A stretch of 64,000 nucleotides of DNA from JACPNO01 sp963825405 (lineage in GTDB: Bacteria > Acidobacteriota > Terriglobia > Bryobacterales > Bryobacteraceae): contig CAWGTB010000003.1 of the NCBI GenBank assembly GCA_963825405.1, forward strand, positions 62,001 to 126,000, written 5' to 3'. Shown piece by piece: positions 37,034 through 47,623 of the stretch (position 1 is its first letter; every line of letters begins with the position of its first letter). Made by a program: the position numbers and the translations under genes. A model generated the notes under the pieces. The model was not told where the DNA came from and made no database searches. It worked only from the letters and a program-made list of their open reading frames with translations.

Positions 37034-38435
37034 TCCCGTTTATCCGTTCAGGCTGCGGCTCCGCGGCGTCGGCTATGGGCAATTCGATGACAAAGGAACA
37101 CCCCGGCATCGCAGGGTCGTGCCGAAGTTCGCCGCCGAACGAGCGCACAAAAGCACGAGAGATATATAAGCCCAGACCCGTCGATTGGGCGCCCTGCTGG
37201 AAAGGCTGAAATAGCTTAGCGACAGAACGGATCCCAGGCCCGGTGTCCGTCACTCGAACCGATACCATTTCTTTGCCCGCGGATACCGAAATGTCGATGC
37301 GCTTTACGTCCGCATCCTCCAAGGCCCGCTCGCTGTTCTTGGTGAGGTTCAGCAGAACCTGCAATAGCCTATGGCGGTCTGCCCAAACGCGCGGGAGTTC
37401 CTGATCGACATTCCAAGTCACGGAAATATCTGCTTCATGGCAAGAGAATTCCAGCACGATACGAAGATCATCCAGCGCTTCGGAGAGATCGACCAGTGTG
37501 GCCTGGGACTTGCTGGATTGAGTCAGTTCCAGCGAAGCAATCCGGTTGAGGACTTCAACCAGCGAACCCAGCGCCTCAAAATCCTGATTGCCCTTGAGGA
37601 TTCCACTACGCACGAGGTTCTCGTGGATAATCGTGATCGCGCCGCAGACGTTGCGAATCTCGTGCGAGACCGCGCCCACTAAAATACGCGAGCCCGCCAG
37701 AAGCTGCTCCAGGCTGGACTCTTCGCGGTCCCGCAAATCCTCCGATGCATCCACGACCAGTGCGGCGAGCCGTGGCCCTACCGCCGTGTTGTACGTGGAG
37801 AAAAAAACGTTGGCCAGGAAAACTTCTCCGTTTTCGCGCTCGCCGCGGCACTGCATTTCGGTGCGGAACGCCTGGCGCGGCTCGGCGGGAGACACGCGTC
37901 CCAGCGCCGGAATGTAGTTGCGAATCGACTTGCCGGGCAGATCTCCCTGGGGCACTCCCAAGAGCCGGTGCGCCGCGGAATTGGCCCGCAGAATCCGATA
38001 ATCCGTGCCCATCGTCAGGATGGCCGCGGGACTGCTTTCAATGAGGAATTCGAGTTGCTCTTCCGCCTGACGCCGCGCCGTCACCTCCAACTCGACACGC
38101 TGGCGGTCGGCTTTTTCCTGCCGGCTGCGCTTGGTCACTTCACAGGAGAACAGGCCGCTGCCCGCCAGGGCCGCGAAAACCAAAATGTCCTGAGGCAGCG
38201 AGGTTGCAAGCGTGAACGGAAACGGATCGAAGAAATCGGAGAGGAACGTGCACACCAGCGCCGTGAGCACGATCTGCCAGCGCGCCAAAACCGTACCGAC
38301 GAGGATAAGAGGCAACAGGTAGAGAAAAGCAAAGGAGATGGCAAGGTCCACCCGCCAATCGATCAGGGCGATGATGGCGATTAGCAGCCCGGCGAGTACC
38401 AGTCGCAGAGACGCCTTCATCTGTCGGAAAGCCAT
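37005..38435 (-). CDS. Membrane PAS sensor histidine kinase
   Basis: Protein of 476 residues with three or four N-terminal membrane segments (about 10-95), a coiled coil, one PAS domain (about 128-235), and a kinase core with H258 in GAVSHEIRN and the ATP-binding boxes NLTKNSERAL, DTGPGI and STGLGLYISR. It lacks a large periplasmic domain, so it probably senses a membrane or cytosolic signal. It is divergent from the TolC-type gene with 173 bases between, which makes regulation of the efflux operon plausible but unproven. Confidence 0.92.
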   Translation of the reverse strand: MAFRQMKASLRLVLAGLLIAIIALIDWRVDLAISFAFLYLLPLILVGTVLARWQIVLTALVCTFLSDFFDPFPFTLATSLPQDILVFAALAGSGLFSCEVTKRSRQEKADRQRVELEVTARRQAEEQLEFLIESSPAAILTMGTDYRILRANSAAHRLLGVPQGDLPGKSIRNYIPALGRVSPAEPRQAFRTEMQCRGERENGEVFLANVFFSTYNTAVGPRLAALVVDASEDLRDREESSLEQLLAGSRILVGAVSHEIRNVCGAITIIHENLVRSGILKGNQDFEALGSLVEVLNRIASLELTQSSKSQATLVDLSEALDDLRIVLEFSCHEADISVTWNVDQELPRVWADRHRLLQVLLNLTKNSERALEDADVKRIDISVSAGKEMVSVRVTDTGPGIRSVAKLFQPFQQGAQSTGLGLYISRAFVRSFGGELRHDPAMPGCSFVIELPIADAAEPQPERINGNGTHTALVG

Positions 38436-38608
38436 GTCGCGGTGCTCCTCCTAAAAGTCTAGGTTGAATCCCTGCCGCATCCAAGGATTCTGCCAAAAGA
38501 TAGATCGCTTTAAGTCAAAAGATAGGCCCGCACCGTCATCTGAAGCAGCTAAATTCAAAAAGGGCAGTAGCTTGCAGAGATCGGGCTCCGTTTCTTCAGG
38601 TATTTCTC

Positions 38609-39865
38609 ATGCGCACATCGAATCGCTCGCTAACAGGCTGCTTGTGGATTGCGCTCGCTCTTGCCGGCAGCGCGCGCGCCCAAAAAACGCTGACCTGGCA
38701 GCAGGTTCGGGACCAGTTTGAAGCTGCGAATCCAACGTTGCAAGCCGGCCAGATCGGCGTCGACGAGACCAAAGCGCAGCAGGTCACGGCTTTTCTGCGC
38801 CCCAATCCGGAGTTGACGACCACGCTCGATCAGATCGATCCGTTCACCATCAATCCGTACCGCCCGTTCGGAATGACACTGCCTTTGATTTCGGCCAGCT
38901 ATCTTCACGAGCGGCAGCACAAACGGGAACTGCGCCTCGAAAGCGCGCAGAAGGGGACCGCGGTGGCGCAATCGCAATGGGAGGACCAAAGGCGTACGCT
39001 GCTGTTCAACCTCCGTAACGCGTTCGTGCAGACGCTGCAACAAAAATCCGTTGTTGCGCTGGCCACCGAGAACCTGGCGTATTACGACCGTGTGCTGGTG
39101 GTGGGCGGCGATCGCTACAAAGCGGGCGACATTGCGCAGGTCGATCTGGAGCGCCTGGAGCTACAGCGCGTGCAGTTCGAAGCCGATTTGCAGACCGCGC
39201 AAGTGAATCTGCGAACGGCGAAGATCCAATTGCTGACGCTGCTGAACGACCGCACGCCGGTTGAACAATTCGATGTGACCGGGCCGTTCGAAGCAGTCGG
39301 ATTGTCGATGTCTCTCGACGAACTGCACCAGACTGCGCTCGCGAACCGCCCGGATCTGAAGGCTGCAATGCAAGCCGTCGACAAGGCCAAAACGGATTAC
39401 CGGTTGGCGGTTGCCAATGGTTCAACTGATCCGACGTTTGCCATGGATGTGGGACGCAATCCGCCGATTCCTGCGTATTTGGGATTCAGTGTCACCGTTC
39501 CGTTGCGGATCTTCGATCGCAATCAGGGCGAGAAAGAGCGCACGCAGCTCGACATCCGGCGCAGCGAGCGGCTGCAGGAATCCAACCAGGCGCAAGTGTT
39601 CAGCGACGCCGATTCCGCTTTCGCCGCGCTGAACAGCAACCTGATTCTGTTGCGCGCGTACAAATCAAAATATCTGGACCAGGCCACCAGAGTACGCGAC
39701 ACGGTTTCGTTTTCGTACCAACGCGGCGGCGCGTCTTTATTGGACTTCCTGAACGCGCAGAACGACTACCGGAACGTCCAGCTCAGCTATCTGAATCTGG
39801 TGGGGGCTTACATGACGGCTGCGAATCAATTGAACACGGCAGTGGCGAGCGAGGTAATTCATTGA
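38609..39865 (+). CDS. TolC-family outer-membrane factor of a heavy-metal efflux system
   Basis: Exported protein of 418 residues with a signal peptide (cut near SARAQ) and the two long coiled-coil repeats of OEP/TolC proteins (ALATENLAYYDRVLVVGGDRYKAGDIAQVDL; FSYQRGGASLLDFLNAQNDYRN). It forms the outer-membrane channel for the adaptor and RND pump encoded next; its stop overlaps the adaptor start. Confidence 0.9.
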   Translation: MRTSNRSLTGCLWIALALAGSARAQKTLTWQQVRDQFEAANPTLQAGQIGVDETKAQQVTAFLRPNPELTTTLDQIDPFTINPYRPFGMTLPLISASYLHERQHKRELRLESAQKGTAVAQSQWEDQRRTLLFNLRNAFVQTLQQKSVVALATENLAYYDRVLVVGGDRYKAGDIAQVDLERLELQRVQFEADLQTAQVNLRTAKIQLLTLLNDRTPVEQFDVTGPFEAVGLSMSLDELHQTALANRPDLKAAMQAVDKAKTDYRLAVANGSTDPTFAMDVGRNPPIPAYLGFSVTVPLRIFDRNQGEKERTQLDIRRSERLQESNQAQVFSDADSAFAALNSNLILLRAYKSKYLDQATRVRDTVSFSYQRGGASLLDFLNAQNDYRNVQLSYLNLVGAYMTAANQLNTAVASEVIH

Positions 39866-40997
39866 GATATTCTCTTCCGCTGGGGGCCGCGCTCGCGTTG
39901 TCGCTGCTGCTGTCCGGGTGTGGATCGAAAGCAGCGAGCAATCCGGTCTACGGGGCGCCGCAGTCCGCGCAAGTCGAAAGCGAGGGAAATGCCGACATCG
40001 TGAAGGTCGCTCATCCCGAGCAGTTCCCCCTGGCGACGGCGGGCGAGCACAAATCCCAACCGGCCTTGAACGTAACCGGAGTCGTGAGCGCCGATGTCTC
40101 GCGCAACGTGCCGGTGATCTCGATTGCGTCCGGCCGCATTTTGGAAGTTCATGCCCGCCTGGGCGACACCGTGACCAAAGGGCAACTGCTGCTTCGAGTG
40201 CAAAGCGCCGATTCCGCCGGAGCGTTTTCTGATTACCGGCAGGCGCTGGCTGATGAAACGCTGGCGCGCGCGCAACTCACGCGCTCGACCGTTCTCTACG
40301 AAAAGGGCGCCATCGCCCGCAAGGATCTGGAAGTAGCCCAGGATGTCGCCGAGAAAGCCCGAGTCACTGTGGAAACTACCGCCGAACGTCTGCGACTGCT
40401 GGGCGTCGACAAAGATCATCCGTCGTCCATCGTGGATATCGCCGCGCCGGTTTCCGGCGTGATTACGGACCAGCAGGTTACCGCCGCCTCTGGCACGCAA
40501 GGGCTGGCCTCGCCCAACGCGTTTACGATTTCCGACTTGTCCCATGTTTGGGTTGTTTGCGATGTCTACGAGAACGATCTGGCTTTCGTGCACGTGGGTG
40601 AATACGCGGAAATCCGTTTGAACGCCTTCCCGGAGACGGTTCTGAAAGCGCAGATCAGCAACATCAGTCCGACCCTCGACGTGAATCTACGTACAGCCAA
40701 GGTTCGTCTCGAAGTGCAGAACCCGGGGTTCATGCGCATCGGCATGTTTGCCCAAGCCACCTTTCACGGCCAGAAGACCGAGGTTCACACGGTCGTGCCG
40801 GCGAGTGCGGTTCTGCATCTCCACGATCGCGACTGGGTCTACGTGCCGATCGAAAACGGTCAATTCCGGCGCGTAGAAGTGGTCGGCGGCGAAGATGCTG
40901 CCCGGCAACATGCAGGAGATTCGTCGACGGGCATTCAGCCCGGGCAGCAGCGTGGTGCACGAACGCGCTGGTGCTACAGAACACCGAAGGACAGTAA
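39862..40997 (+). CDS. RND efflux periplasmic adaptor lipoprotein, frame breaks near 3' end
   Basis: Membrane-fusion protein of about 375 residues, CusB/CzcB-like. It starts at TTG 39862 inside the TolC stop and has a lipoprotein leader (LLLSGC). Lipoyl/barrel-sandwich and hairpin segments are visible (ISIASGRILEVHARLGDTVTKGQLLLRV; RSTVLYEKGAIARKDLEVAQ; APVSGVITDQQV). Near 40890-40960 several single extra bases disturb the frame; corrected, it ends QNTEGQ with a stop at 40995-40997. Uncorrected it ends at 41010. It bridges the outer-membrane factor and the pump. Confidence 0.8.
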
Positions 40998-41006
40998 GCC
41001 GGACGA

Positions 41007-44000
41007 ATGATTCGCGGTCTGGTCGATTTCGCGCTGAATAACCGCTTCCTGGTGCTGGTCATCGCCATCCTGCTGTTTATCTGGGGCGTCATTTCGTTCG
41101 AAGCGTCTGCCGGTCGAAGCGTATCCGGACGTCGCCAACAACTATGTCCAGGTGATCACGCAGTGGCCCGGGCGCGCGGCCGAAGAGGTGGAGCAGCAGG
41201 TGACGATCCCGCTCGAAATCGTGATGAACGGGATGCCGCACCTGGCAGCATCTGCGATCCATCTCGATCTTCGGGCTTTCCAGCCTGATGCTGATTTTCG
41301 ACGACGATTCGGAAAACGATTGGAATCGCCAGAAGGTGCTGGAGCGGCTCTCTCAAGTGACATCTGCCGCAGAACCTGCAGCCGCAGATCGGCACGGACT
41401 TCAGTCCGGTCGGCCAGATCTACTTCTACACGCTGAAGAGCACGAACCCGCAGTACGACGTGATGGATCTGAAGTCGCTCGAGGATTGGGTGCTCGAGAA
41501 GCAGTTCAAGTCGGTTCCGAACGTGGTGGACGTGGCCAGCTTCGGCGGCCTCACGCGCGAGTATCAGGTTCGCGTCGATCCGGACAAGCTGATCTCTTAC
41601 GGGCTGAGCATCGGCCAGGTGGAGCAGCAGCTCGCCAACAACAACGTGAACGCCGGCGGAAGCTTCATCGAGGCAGGGCTTGCAGCAGATCAACGTGCGG
41701 GCCGTCGGCCTGGTTCAAGACGGTCGACGACATCGAGGACACGGTCATCAAGACGCAGAATGGCACGCCGCTGCGCGTCAAAGATATCGCCGCCGTGGCG
41801 CAAGGCCCGAAGATCCGGCTCGGCCGCAATCGGCAAAGCGATTCATCGCGCGGACGGCAAGATCATCGATAACGACGACGTGGTCGAAGGCATCGTGCTG
41901 CTGCGCAAGGGCGCCGAATGCGGACGCGACGCTGGACGGCATCCACGAAAAGGTGAAGGAGCTGAACGATCACCTGCTGCCGCCCGGCGTGAAGGTGGTT
42001 CCGTTTCTCGATCGCAGCGATCTGGTTCACTACACCACGCACACCGTGCTGCACAATCTGACCGAGGGCATCATCCTGGTGGCCATCATTCTGTTTCTGT
42101 TTCTCGGCAATGTGCGCGGCGCGATCATCGTGGCGCTGACCATTCCGTTCTCGCTGCTGTTCGCGTCGATCTGTCTCGACCTCCGGCACATTCCGGCCAA
42201 TCTGCTCTCGCTGGGCGCGCTCGATTTCGGCATGGTCGTGGATGGCGCGGTGGTGATGGTGGAGAATATCGTGCGCCATCTGGGACGGCAGGATGTCGTC
42301 CAAGCCTGCCGATGGACCGCATCCGCGAGGCGGCGCACGAAGTGCAGCGGCCGGTGTTCTACGCGATCGTCATCATCATCACGGCCTACCTGCCGATTTT
42401 CACGCTGCAGAGCGTGGAAGGCCGTCTGTTCAAGCCCATGGCGTGGACCGTTGCGTTCGCGCTTGCTGGGCGCGCTGATTTTCTCGATGTTGGTGGCGCC
42501 GGTGCTCTCGAGCTTTCTGTTTCGCGAAGGCACGCGCGAATGGCACAACCCGCTGATGACGTTGCTGACGAGGCGCTATCGCGTCGGCGTTGAGCTGGGC
42601 GATGCGCCAGCCGTTGGCTGGCGTTGGCGCGGCGCGGTGGCGAGCCTGCTGGCCGCGGCGTTCCTGCTGGCGAGCGGACTGATCGGTTCCGAATTTCTTC
42701 CGCACCTGGACGAAGGCGCCATCTGGGTGCGCGGCACGCTGGCGCCGAGCACCGGACCGACCGAAGGCATCCGTCTCGCGAATCAGGCTCGGATCGCTGC
42801 TGGCTCGTTTCCGGAAGTCACCAGTGGCGACCAGCCAGGTGGGACGGCCCGACGATGGCACCGATACGACCGGCTTCTTCAATACCGAGTACTTTCGTCG
42901 ATCTCAAAGCCGAAGGAGCAATGGCGGCCGGTGTTCCACCAGAACAAGGAAGAGCTGATCGCCGCCATGAATCGCGAACTGGAGAAGATTCCCGGCGTGA
43001 TCTGGAATTTCTCGCAGCCCATCTCCGACAACATGGAAGAAGCCGTCAGCGGCGTCAAGGGCGAGCTGGCGATCAAGGTCTACGGCGACGATCTCAAGAC
43101 GCTCGAAGAGAAAGGCGACCAGATCGTCACCGTCATGCGCACGCATTCAAGGAGTGCAGGACCTCGGATTGTTTCGCGTGCATCGGCCAGCCCAACCTGA
43201 ACCTCGACGGTGGACCGGCAGCAGCGCGGCGCGCTATCAGATCAATGTCGCGGATGTGCAGGATGCGATCCAGACCGCGGTCGGCGGCAACGCCGTCACG
43301 CAGGTTCTGCAAGGCGAGCAGCGCTACGACCTGGTGATGCGCTATCTGCCGACAGTATCGCGACACGAAGGAAGCGATCGAGAATATCCGCCTGCTGTCG
43401 CCCTCCGGCGAACGCGTTTCGCTGGCGCAGCTCTGCAAGATCCAGGTCGGCGATGGCGCTTCCGAAATCTATCGCGAAGGCAATTCGCGCTACATCGCCA
43501 TCAAGTACAGCGTGCGCGGCCGCGATCTGGGCAGCACGGTGGAAGAGGCCATCGGCAAGGTGAGGACAGCAGGTGAAACTGCCGACCGGGTACCACATCG
43601 ATTGGGCCGGCGAATACGCCAGCCAGCAAGCGGTCGCAGAAGCGGCTCGATGATCATGCTGCCGATCACGATGCTGGTGATCTTCATGATTCTCTACACC
43701 ATGTTCCGCTCGTTCAAATGGGCGGCGCTGATTCTGGCCAACGTCGCGATGGCGCCCATCGGCGGAATGCTGGCGCTGCTATTCACCGGCACCCATTTCA
43801 GCGTCTCCTCCGGCGTCGGTTTTCTGGCGCTGTTCGGCGTGTCGCGTGCAGACCGGCGTGATCATGCTGGAGTACATCAATCAGTTGCGCGCGCGCGGCC
43901 ATTCGATCGTGGACGCCGTGCAGTCGAAGGCGCGGTACTGCGGCTTCGGCCCGATCATGATGACCATGCTGGTTGCCACGCTCGGTCTGCTGCCGGCGGC

Positions 44001-44178
44001 CACTGTCGCACGGTATCGGCTCGGATTCGCAGCGGCCCGTTCGCGATCGTCATCGTCGGCGGACTGATGGTTGCAATGGTGATGAGTATTTTCCTGCTGC
44101 CTACGCTCTATGTGTGGATCGCTCGATGAAAGCGACGTGCTCCCGGCGCCGGAAGCGGACTTCGATGAACAGGAATAA
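41007..44178 (+). pseudogene. Heavy-metal RND pump (CusA/CzcA type) broken by many single-base frame shifts
   Basis: The whole protein can be followed: N-terminal FALNNRFLVLVIAILLFIWG, PYP-type ...VEAYPDVANNYVQVITQWPG, the membrane motif LGALDFGMVVDGAVVMVENIV typical of metal-specific RND pumps, FLPHLDEGAIWVRGTLAPSTG, and the last helices to a stop at 44176-44178. To do so the frame must change on the order of twenty times over 3.2 kb, nearly always by one extra base (for example near 41100, 41250, 41362, 41681, 41712, 41829, 41916). Amino-acid conservation stays high between breaks, which suggests sequence error more than decay. It would be the inner-membrane, proton-driven pump of the system. 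Confidence 0.7.
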
Positions 44179-44181
44179 AAC

Positions 44182-44840
44182 ATGAATCGGGAAGAGGTAC
44201 GAGCGCGCATTGAGGAAATCGGCATCATTCCCGCGATTCGGGTTTCTTCGCCAGAGGACGCTCTGTTCGCGGCGGAGGCGGTCGCCAGCGGCGGCATTCC
44301 CATCGTCGAACTCACGATGACAGTGCCCGGAGCGATTGACGTGATTGGTCACCTGGTCCGGCAGCCCCGGAGTTGATCGTGGGCGCGGGCACGGTCTGGG
44401 ATACAGAAACAGCGCGTCGTTGTCTCGACGCGGGAGCGACGTTTCTGACCAGCACGGGCCTCGATCTCAAGACGGTCGAGTTTGCGGCCCGCGAGAAGAT
44501 CGTCCTTTTTCCAGGTGCGCTCACGCCTACCGAGGTGATGATGGCGTGGAAGTCGGGTGTAGATTTCGTCAAGGTATTTCCGTGCTCGCAACTCGGAGGC
44601 GCCGCGTACATCCAAGCACTCAAAGCGCCGTTTCCGCAAGTGCCGCTGATCGCCTCGGGAGGCGTGAACCAACAAAACGTGGCCGACTTCGTTTTGGCGG
44701 GGGCGACGGCGGTGGGCATTGGCGCGCACCTGATCCCGAAGAAGGCGATCGAACTGCGCCAGCCGCGCCGCATTCATGAACTGGCAGTCAGGCTCATCAC
44801 CACAGTGCACGAAGCGCGCCGCCAAAAAACGGCACGCTGA
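44182..44840 (+). CDS. eda: KDPG/KHG aldolase, one frame break
   Basis: Class I aldolase of about 219 residues splitting 2-keto-3-deoxy-6-phosphogluconate. The catalytic Glu is in IPIVELTM and the Schiff-base Lys in DFVKVFPCSQLGG, with the phosphate loop IASGGVN. Near 44361 one G seems to be missing (CGG instead of CGGG), joining GHLVR to APELIVGAGTVWD. It begins three bases after the pump stop but has no obvious link to metal efflux. It precedes a glycoside hydrolase, so a sugar-acid catabolic role is more likely. Confidence 0.88.
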
Positions 44841-44898
44841 AGTTTGCGCAACGGACAAGTCACTGGCCATCAACAGTGCCACAAGCTAGACTCAGACG

Positions 44899-47184
44899 AT
44901 GTTCAAGCAACTAGCCCGTGGGTTCTTCGTCACGGCGATGCTCGTGTGCGCCACGTGCAACGCTGCAAGCGGGATCGAGAGCGAAGTAAAGCGTCACAAA
45001 GGACTGCCTCAGCTTTTCGTCAACGGGAAGCTCACCAGTTCTCTGATCGCATTCAGTCTAAATGCAAAGGACTTTCAGGATTTTGTCGATGCGGGAATCT
45101 TTGTAGTCGACATGAGTGTGCCGTTCCCCTGGGTTGGCCCCGACAAGTACGATTTCAAAGCCACGGACGATGTCTTCGACCAGTTCATCCAGCAAGATAA
45201 ACGCGTCATGTTTCTTCCCCGTTTCAACGCCGATCCCGGTGAATGGTGGTGCAAGGAGTTTCCCGAAGAGATCACAAAACATCCCGATGGCACACCGGCC
45301 GGCACGTTTGGAGACCCGTGCAGGCCATCCTTCGCGTCCGCAAAGTACCGCCAGATGGCGGCTCGAGCGCTGCAGGCGCTTGTCGCCCATCTGGAAGCCC
45401 GCTACGGCGATCGGATCATTGGTTATTTTCCAGGCAACGGCATTTTCGGGGAATGGTTTTCGTGGAATGCGTATTGGCAGATAGAGCCAGGCGCTCCGCC
45501 GCCCACGCGGTTTGGCGTGGAAGATTACAGTCAGCCCGCACAGGCTGCGTTCCGATTGTGGCTGCGCCAGAAATATCACGGCAGCGTAGCCGGTCTTCAG
45601 CAAGCCTGGGGCGAGGCGAGCGTGACTTTTGAAACCGCCACCGCGCCGAGCGAGGAAGCACGCGAGCGCCCCCAGCACGGCATTTTCTTCGACCCGGCGG
45701 CGAGCACGCAGGTTCCCGACTATTTTGAGTTTTACAACGACTTGATCTCGGACGTACTTCTCGAACAGTGCCGCGCGGTCAAAGAAGCCACCCATCGCAA
45801 AAAAGTGGTCGGGGCATTTTACGGTTACCTCTGGTCAAACTGGCCGCACCTGAGCCAGAATCACGCGGGACATTTGGGGCTCGGCAAAGTTCTCGATTCA
45901 CCCGATGTGGATTTCATTGCCGCGCCGTACACTTATGATAATCGGGCAGTAGGCGGTCCGGACAACTCGCAGACCTTGCCGGAGTCTGTCGCGTTGCATG
46001 GCAAGCTTTACTTCAATGAGGTAGACACCGAGACGCATCTGCATCAGCGTCAGTGGCGATGGGCGGACTCTCTTCGTAATCCCAAAAATTTCGAGGAAAC
46101 CAAGGGCCTGCTCATTCGCGACTTCGGGTACGCGTTCACCAAAGGCACGGCCATGTGGTACATGGACCTGCTGGGCGGCATGTTCCACGACTCGGCCATT
46201 ATCAAGCTGTTTTCGGATGTGCGGAAAGTGGATGAGAAATACCTGGCAACGGACAAACGGACGGCGGCGGACGTCGCAGTGATCCTGGATGAAGACAGCT
46301 TCCGTTATTTCGCGGACGGCGAGGTCCTGTTCACCGCGCTGTTATCGGCGCAGAAGCAGTGGGAACTCGGCTATCTCGGCGCGCCATTCGATTGCTATCG
46401 GCTTCGAGATCTTACCGAAACCACTCTTCGCGACTACAAATTGTATGTCTTTCTGAACACATTCAAGGTGTCTCCCAAGCAAACGTCCGCGCTGCAGGCA
46501 AGGTTCAAACGGAACAACGCGACAGCAGTCTGGGTCTATGCGCCGGGCTACATCGACGAAAAGAAATTATCGCTGGAAGCGATGCAGCGCCTCACGGGAA
46601 TTCATCTTGCCGAAAGCGGCTCTCCTGGAGAGTTGCACGTTGACATCAACAATGCGGATCATCCTTACACGCGAGCGCTCCCTAAGGGATTCGCGTACGG
46701 TACCGATGTGAACGTGGAAAGCATCAAGGCCACGTTCGACCACCGTCTGTACCTCAAAGATCCATCCGATCCCAGTCTGCAAAGGGATCTGCCCGGGTTT
46801 CGAATCACGCCCCGCTTCTATGCGGACGACCAGCAGGCCATCGAGCTAGGCAAGTTAGCAGGCCTCAGCAAAGCCGGCCTGGTCGTGAAGAAGCAACCAG
46901 GCTGGACCTCGGTTTATTCCAGCGCGCCTATCCTGCCGGCCGCGCTGCTGCGCAACATCGCTCGCGCCGCGGGTTGCCATATCTTTAGCGACGGCGATGA
47001 TGTCGTTTACGCCAATAATGATTTCTTGTGCATTTATTCGCCTCGTGGCGGTGATCGCACCATCCAGCTCAGAAACCCGCGGACTGTGACCGATGCTTTC
47101 GATGGGGAGCCGATCTCGGCTGGCAAGAAGAGTTTTTCGATTCCAATCCAGGCAAACTCCGCCAGATTGTTCCTGTTGCGCTAG
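44899..47184 (+). CDS. Secreted GH42-like/clan GH-A glycoside hydrolase
   Basis: Exported protein of 761 residues with a signal peptide (about 1-22). The TIM-barrel part has IGYFPGNGIFGEWF, with E185 at the acid/base position, and KLYFNEVDTETH, with E374 at the nucleophile position, as in beta-galactosidase-type GH42 enzymes. A second, trimerisation-like domain (about 415-620) and a beta-sandwich C-terminal domain follow. Substrate may be a beta-galactoside or related glycan; the sequence does not settle it. Single intact reading frame. Confidence 0.75.
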   Translation: MFKQLARGFFVTAMLVCATCNAASGIESEVKRHKGLPQLFVNGKLTSSLIAFSLNAKDFQDFVDAGIFVVDMSVPFPWVGPDKYDFKATDDVFDQFIQQDKRVMFLPRFNADPGEWWCKEFPEEITKHPDGTPAGTFGDPCRPSFASAKYRQMAARALQALVAHLEARYGDRIIGYFPGNGIFGEWFSWNAYWQIEPGAPPPTRFGVEDYSQPAQAAFRLWLRQKYHGSVAGLQQAWGEASVTFETATAPSEEARERPQHGIFFDPAASTQVPDYFEFYNDLISDVLLEQCRAVKEATHRKKVVGAFYGYLWSNWPHLSQNHAGHLGLGKVLDSPDVDFIAAPYTYDNRAVGGPDNSQTLPESVALHGKLYFNEVDTETHLHQRQWRWADSLRNPKNFEETKGLLIRDFGYAFTKGTAMWYMDLLGGMFHDSAIIKLFSDVRKVDEKYLATDKRTAADVAVILDEDSFRYFADGEVLFTALLSAQKQWELGYLGAPFDCYRLRDLTETTLRDYKLYVFLNTFKVSPKQTSALQARFKRNNATAVWVYAPGYIDEKKLSLEAMQRLTGIHLAESGSPGELHVDINNADHPYTRALPKGFAYGTDVNVESIKATFDHRLYLKDPSDPSLQRDLPGFRITPRFYADDQQAIELGKLAGLSKAGLVVKKQPGWTSVYSSAPILPAALLRNIARAAGCHIFSDGDDVVYANNDFLCIYSPRGGDRTIQLRNPRTVTDAFDGEPISAGKKSFSIPIQANSARLFLLR

Positions 47185-47222
47185 AACGAAGCAAGGCGTT
47201 TTTCTCGCCAGAATCTTTCCTG

Positions 47223-47270
47223 TTGTATTTCTACATGTGCTTCGTGTATACTTCTGTTGAATTTCAACAG
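47223..47270 (+). promoter_or_regulatory. Promoter and palindromic operator of the PadR gene
   Basis: TTGTAT (47223-47228) and TATACT (47247-47252) are 18 bases apart. Directly after the -10 is a perfect inverted repeat CTGTTGA-ATT-TCAACAG (47254-47270), seven bases from the ATG. The position is right for autorepression by the PadR protein. Confidence 0.6.
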
Positions 47271-47277
47271 AAGAAGA

Positions 47278-47622
47278 ATGGCCATCGTCAAAGAAGATAT
47301 CCTGCGCGGCACTCTAGACCTGCTGGTTTTGAAAACCTTGGACAGCATGGGTCCTCTTCACGGGTACGGCATCGCCCGCCGCATTGAGCAAGTCTCGGGC
47401 GAACTGCTGCACCTGAACCAGGGGACGATTTATCCTGCCCTGCTTCGTCTACAGCAGAGGCGATGGATCACCGCCAAGTGGGGCGTCTCCGAAAATAAGC
47501 GGCGGGCGCGCTATTACTCGCTCACGCCGGCTGGCAGCAAGCAACTCGTGGCGGAAACGGAAAGCTGGGAGCGAATGGTCGGCATCATCGCAAAGTCGCT
47601 AAGCGGATTGGAAGGCGCTTGA
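47278..47622 (+). CDS. PadR-family transcriptional regulator
   Basis: Small winged-helix regulator of 114 residues: DILRGTLDLLVLKTLDSMGPLHGYGIARRIEQ, then LNQGTIYPALLRLQQRRWI and the YSLTPAGSKQL turn. In acidobacteria such short PadR genes sit directly before large permeases of the MacB/FtsX type and are thought to control them. The permease starts one base after its stop. ATG 47278 is chosen over an upstream in-frame codon that lies within the operator. Confidence 0.93.
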   Translation: MAIVKEDILRGTLDLLVLKTLDSMGPLHGYGIARRIEQVSGELLHLNQGTIYPALLRLQQRRWITAKWGVSENKRRARYYSLTPAGSKQLVAETESWERMVGIIAKSLSGLEGA

Positions 47623-47623
47623 G

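Noticed and set aside
41007..44178. Programmed frameshifting in the RND pump gene
   Set aside because: Far too many shifts, no slippery site plus structure at each, and no biological precedent.
44182..47184. KDPG aldolase and GH42-like gene read as one sugar-acid operon
   Set aside because: Only two genes with 58 bases between and no dehydratase, kinase or transporter nearby; not enough to claim a pathway.
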